Source: Massilibacteroides sp.
GTDB lineage: Bacteria > Bacteroidota > Bacteroidia > Bacteroidales > Tannerellaceae
Assembly: GCA_028708075.1 (NCBI GenBank)
Contig: JAQVZS010000028.1
Location: forward strand, 1-32,914
Direction: 5' to 3'
Length of the DNA: 32,914 bases
In this document: positions 32,752 to 32,914 of the stretch, one piece after another
Layout: every line of letters begins with the position of its first letter
Numbering within the stretch: the stretch's first letter is position 1
Translations under genes and position numbers: made by a program
Notes under the pieces: model-generated
The model's input: only the letters and a program-made list of their open reading frames with translations
Told to the model about the DNA's origin: nothing
Databases searched by the model: none

Positions 32752-32803
32752 CAAAAAAAATTACTACAGTTGTGGAAAATATTTACCACAGTTGTGGAAA
32801 TAG
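32738..32803. repeat. Three tandem 22 bp repeats
   Basis: Units start at 32738, 32760 and 32782, exactly 22 bp apart. Each has the core (T/A)TTAC(C/T)ACAGTTGT, and units two and three continue with GGAAA. Variation is mainly in the 3' A-rich half. The same core in inverse orientation at 32722-32735 completes the palindrome, so there are four sites in all. Confidence 0.85.
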
Positions 32804-32914
32804 TAACTTCTCCCGAACGAAAAAAAGAATTTTCCTGAAGAGAAAAAAGAATGATCCGGAATAAAAAATAAAACGGCCTTTACAAAATATACATATTCCG
32901 GTGATACCCACCCA

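Larger units (their letters stand above)
32591..32914. other. Non-coding right end with terminator and repeats
   Basis: No coding frame is supported in these 324 bases. They hold, in order, a terminator (32677-32716), a 30 bp palindrome (32722-32751), tandem 22 bp repeats (32738-32803), an A-rich purine stretch, and an 8 bp inverted repeat CCGGAATA/TATTCCGG (32856-32863 and 32894-32901). Any gene these serve starts beyond the window. Confidence 0.6.

Noticed and set aside
1..32914. CRISPR array, restriction or phage defence system
   Set aside because: No spaced repeats with unique spacers and no nuclease, methylase or phage-like genes were found. The only tandem repeats are the three at 32738-32803, with no spacers.

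Overview
The window looks like a chromosomal core region from a Bacteroidota bacterium of the order Bacteroidales. The gene families are typical of that group: a type IX secretion plug-like protein (DUF5103), a DUF4837 lipoprotein, a receiver-less sigma-54 activator beside lptE and secG, and a long LptF/G-type permease. Starts are often preceded by the Bacteroidota -7 element TAnnTTTG, and Shine-Dalgarno sequences are mostly absent. I cannot name a genus.

Layout. Positions 1-585 hold the 3' end of a citrate synthase gene, converging on a minus-strand Na+-translocating NADH:quinone reductase operon (nqrA-nqrB-nqrC-nqrD-nqrF, 5996 to 780). nqrE, which normally sits between nqrD and nqrF, is absent: only 49 bp separate those two genes. 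Divergent from nqrA is the T9SS plug-like gene (6132-7403), which meets guanine deaminase (8705-7404) stop to stop. Then comes a plus-strand block: coaX, an outer membrane beta-barrel protein, a TPR protein, lptC and a membrane-anchored parvulin foldase. It continues with rlmN, a DUF4837 lipoprotein and pdxA.

Positions 18450-21391 are a compact four-gene operon: a cytidylyltransferase-like protein, an SDR reductase, a CDP-alcohol phosphotransferase and an acyltransferase. It looks like a polar-lipid headgroup or acyl-transfer pathway whose product I cannot name. A second envelope block follows (sigma-54 activator, lptE, TPR-like protein, secG). After a strong bidirectional terminator there is a minus-strand series: aspC, ribBA, an lptF/G permease and a START-like protein. 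The right end has a CAT-anticodon tRNA with an unusual T-loop, a secreted CE1-like esterase, tagaturonate reductase (uxaB), and a 324 bp non-coding end. That end holds a terminator, a perfect 30 bp palindrome and three tandem 22 bp repeats.

Themes. Envelope biogenesis dominates: LptC, LptE, LptF/G, a periplasmic foldase, SecG, a T9SS accessory protein and lipid-synthesis enzymes. The rest is cofactor metabolism (CoA, PLP, riboflavin), respiration and uronate catabolism. The observations most worth checking are the missing nqrE, the lipid operon with non-canonical catalytic motifs, the phased repeats at the right end, and the tRNA T-loop.
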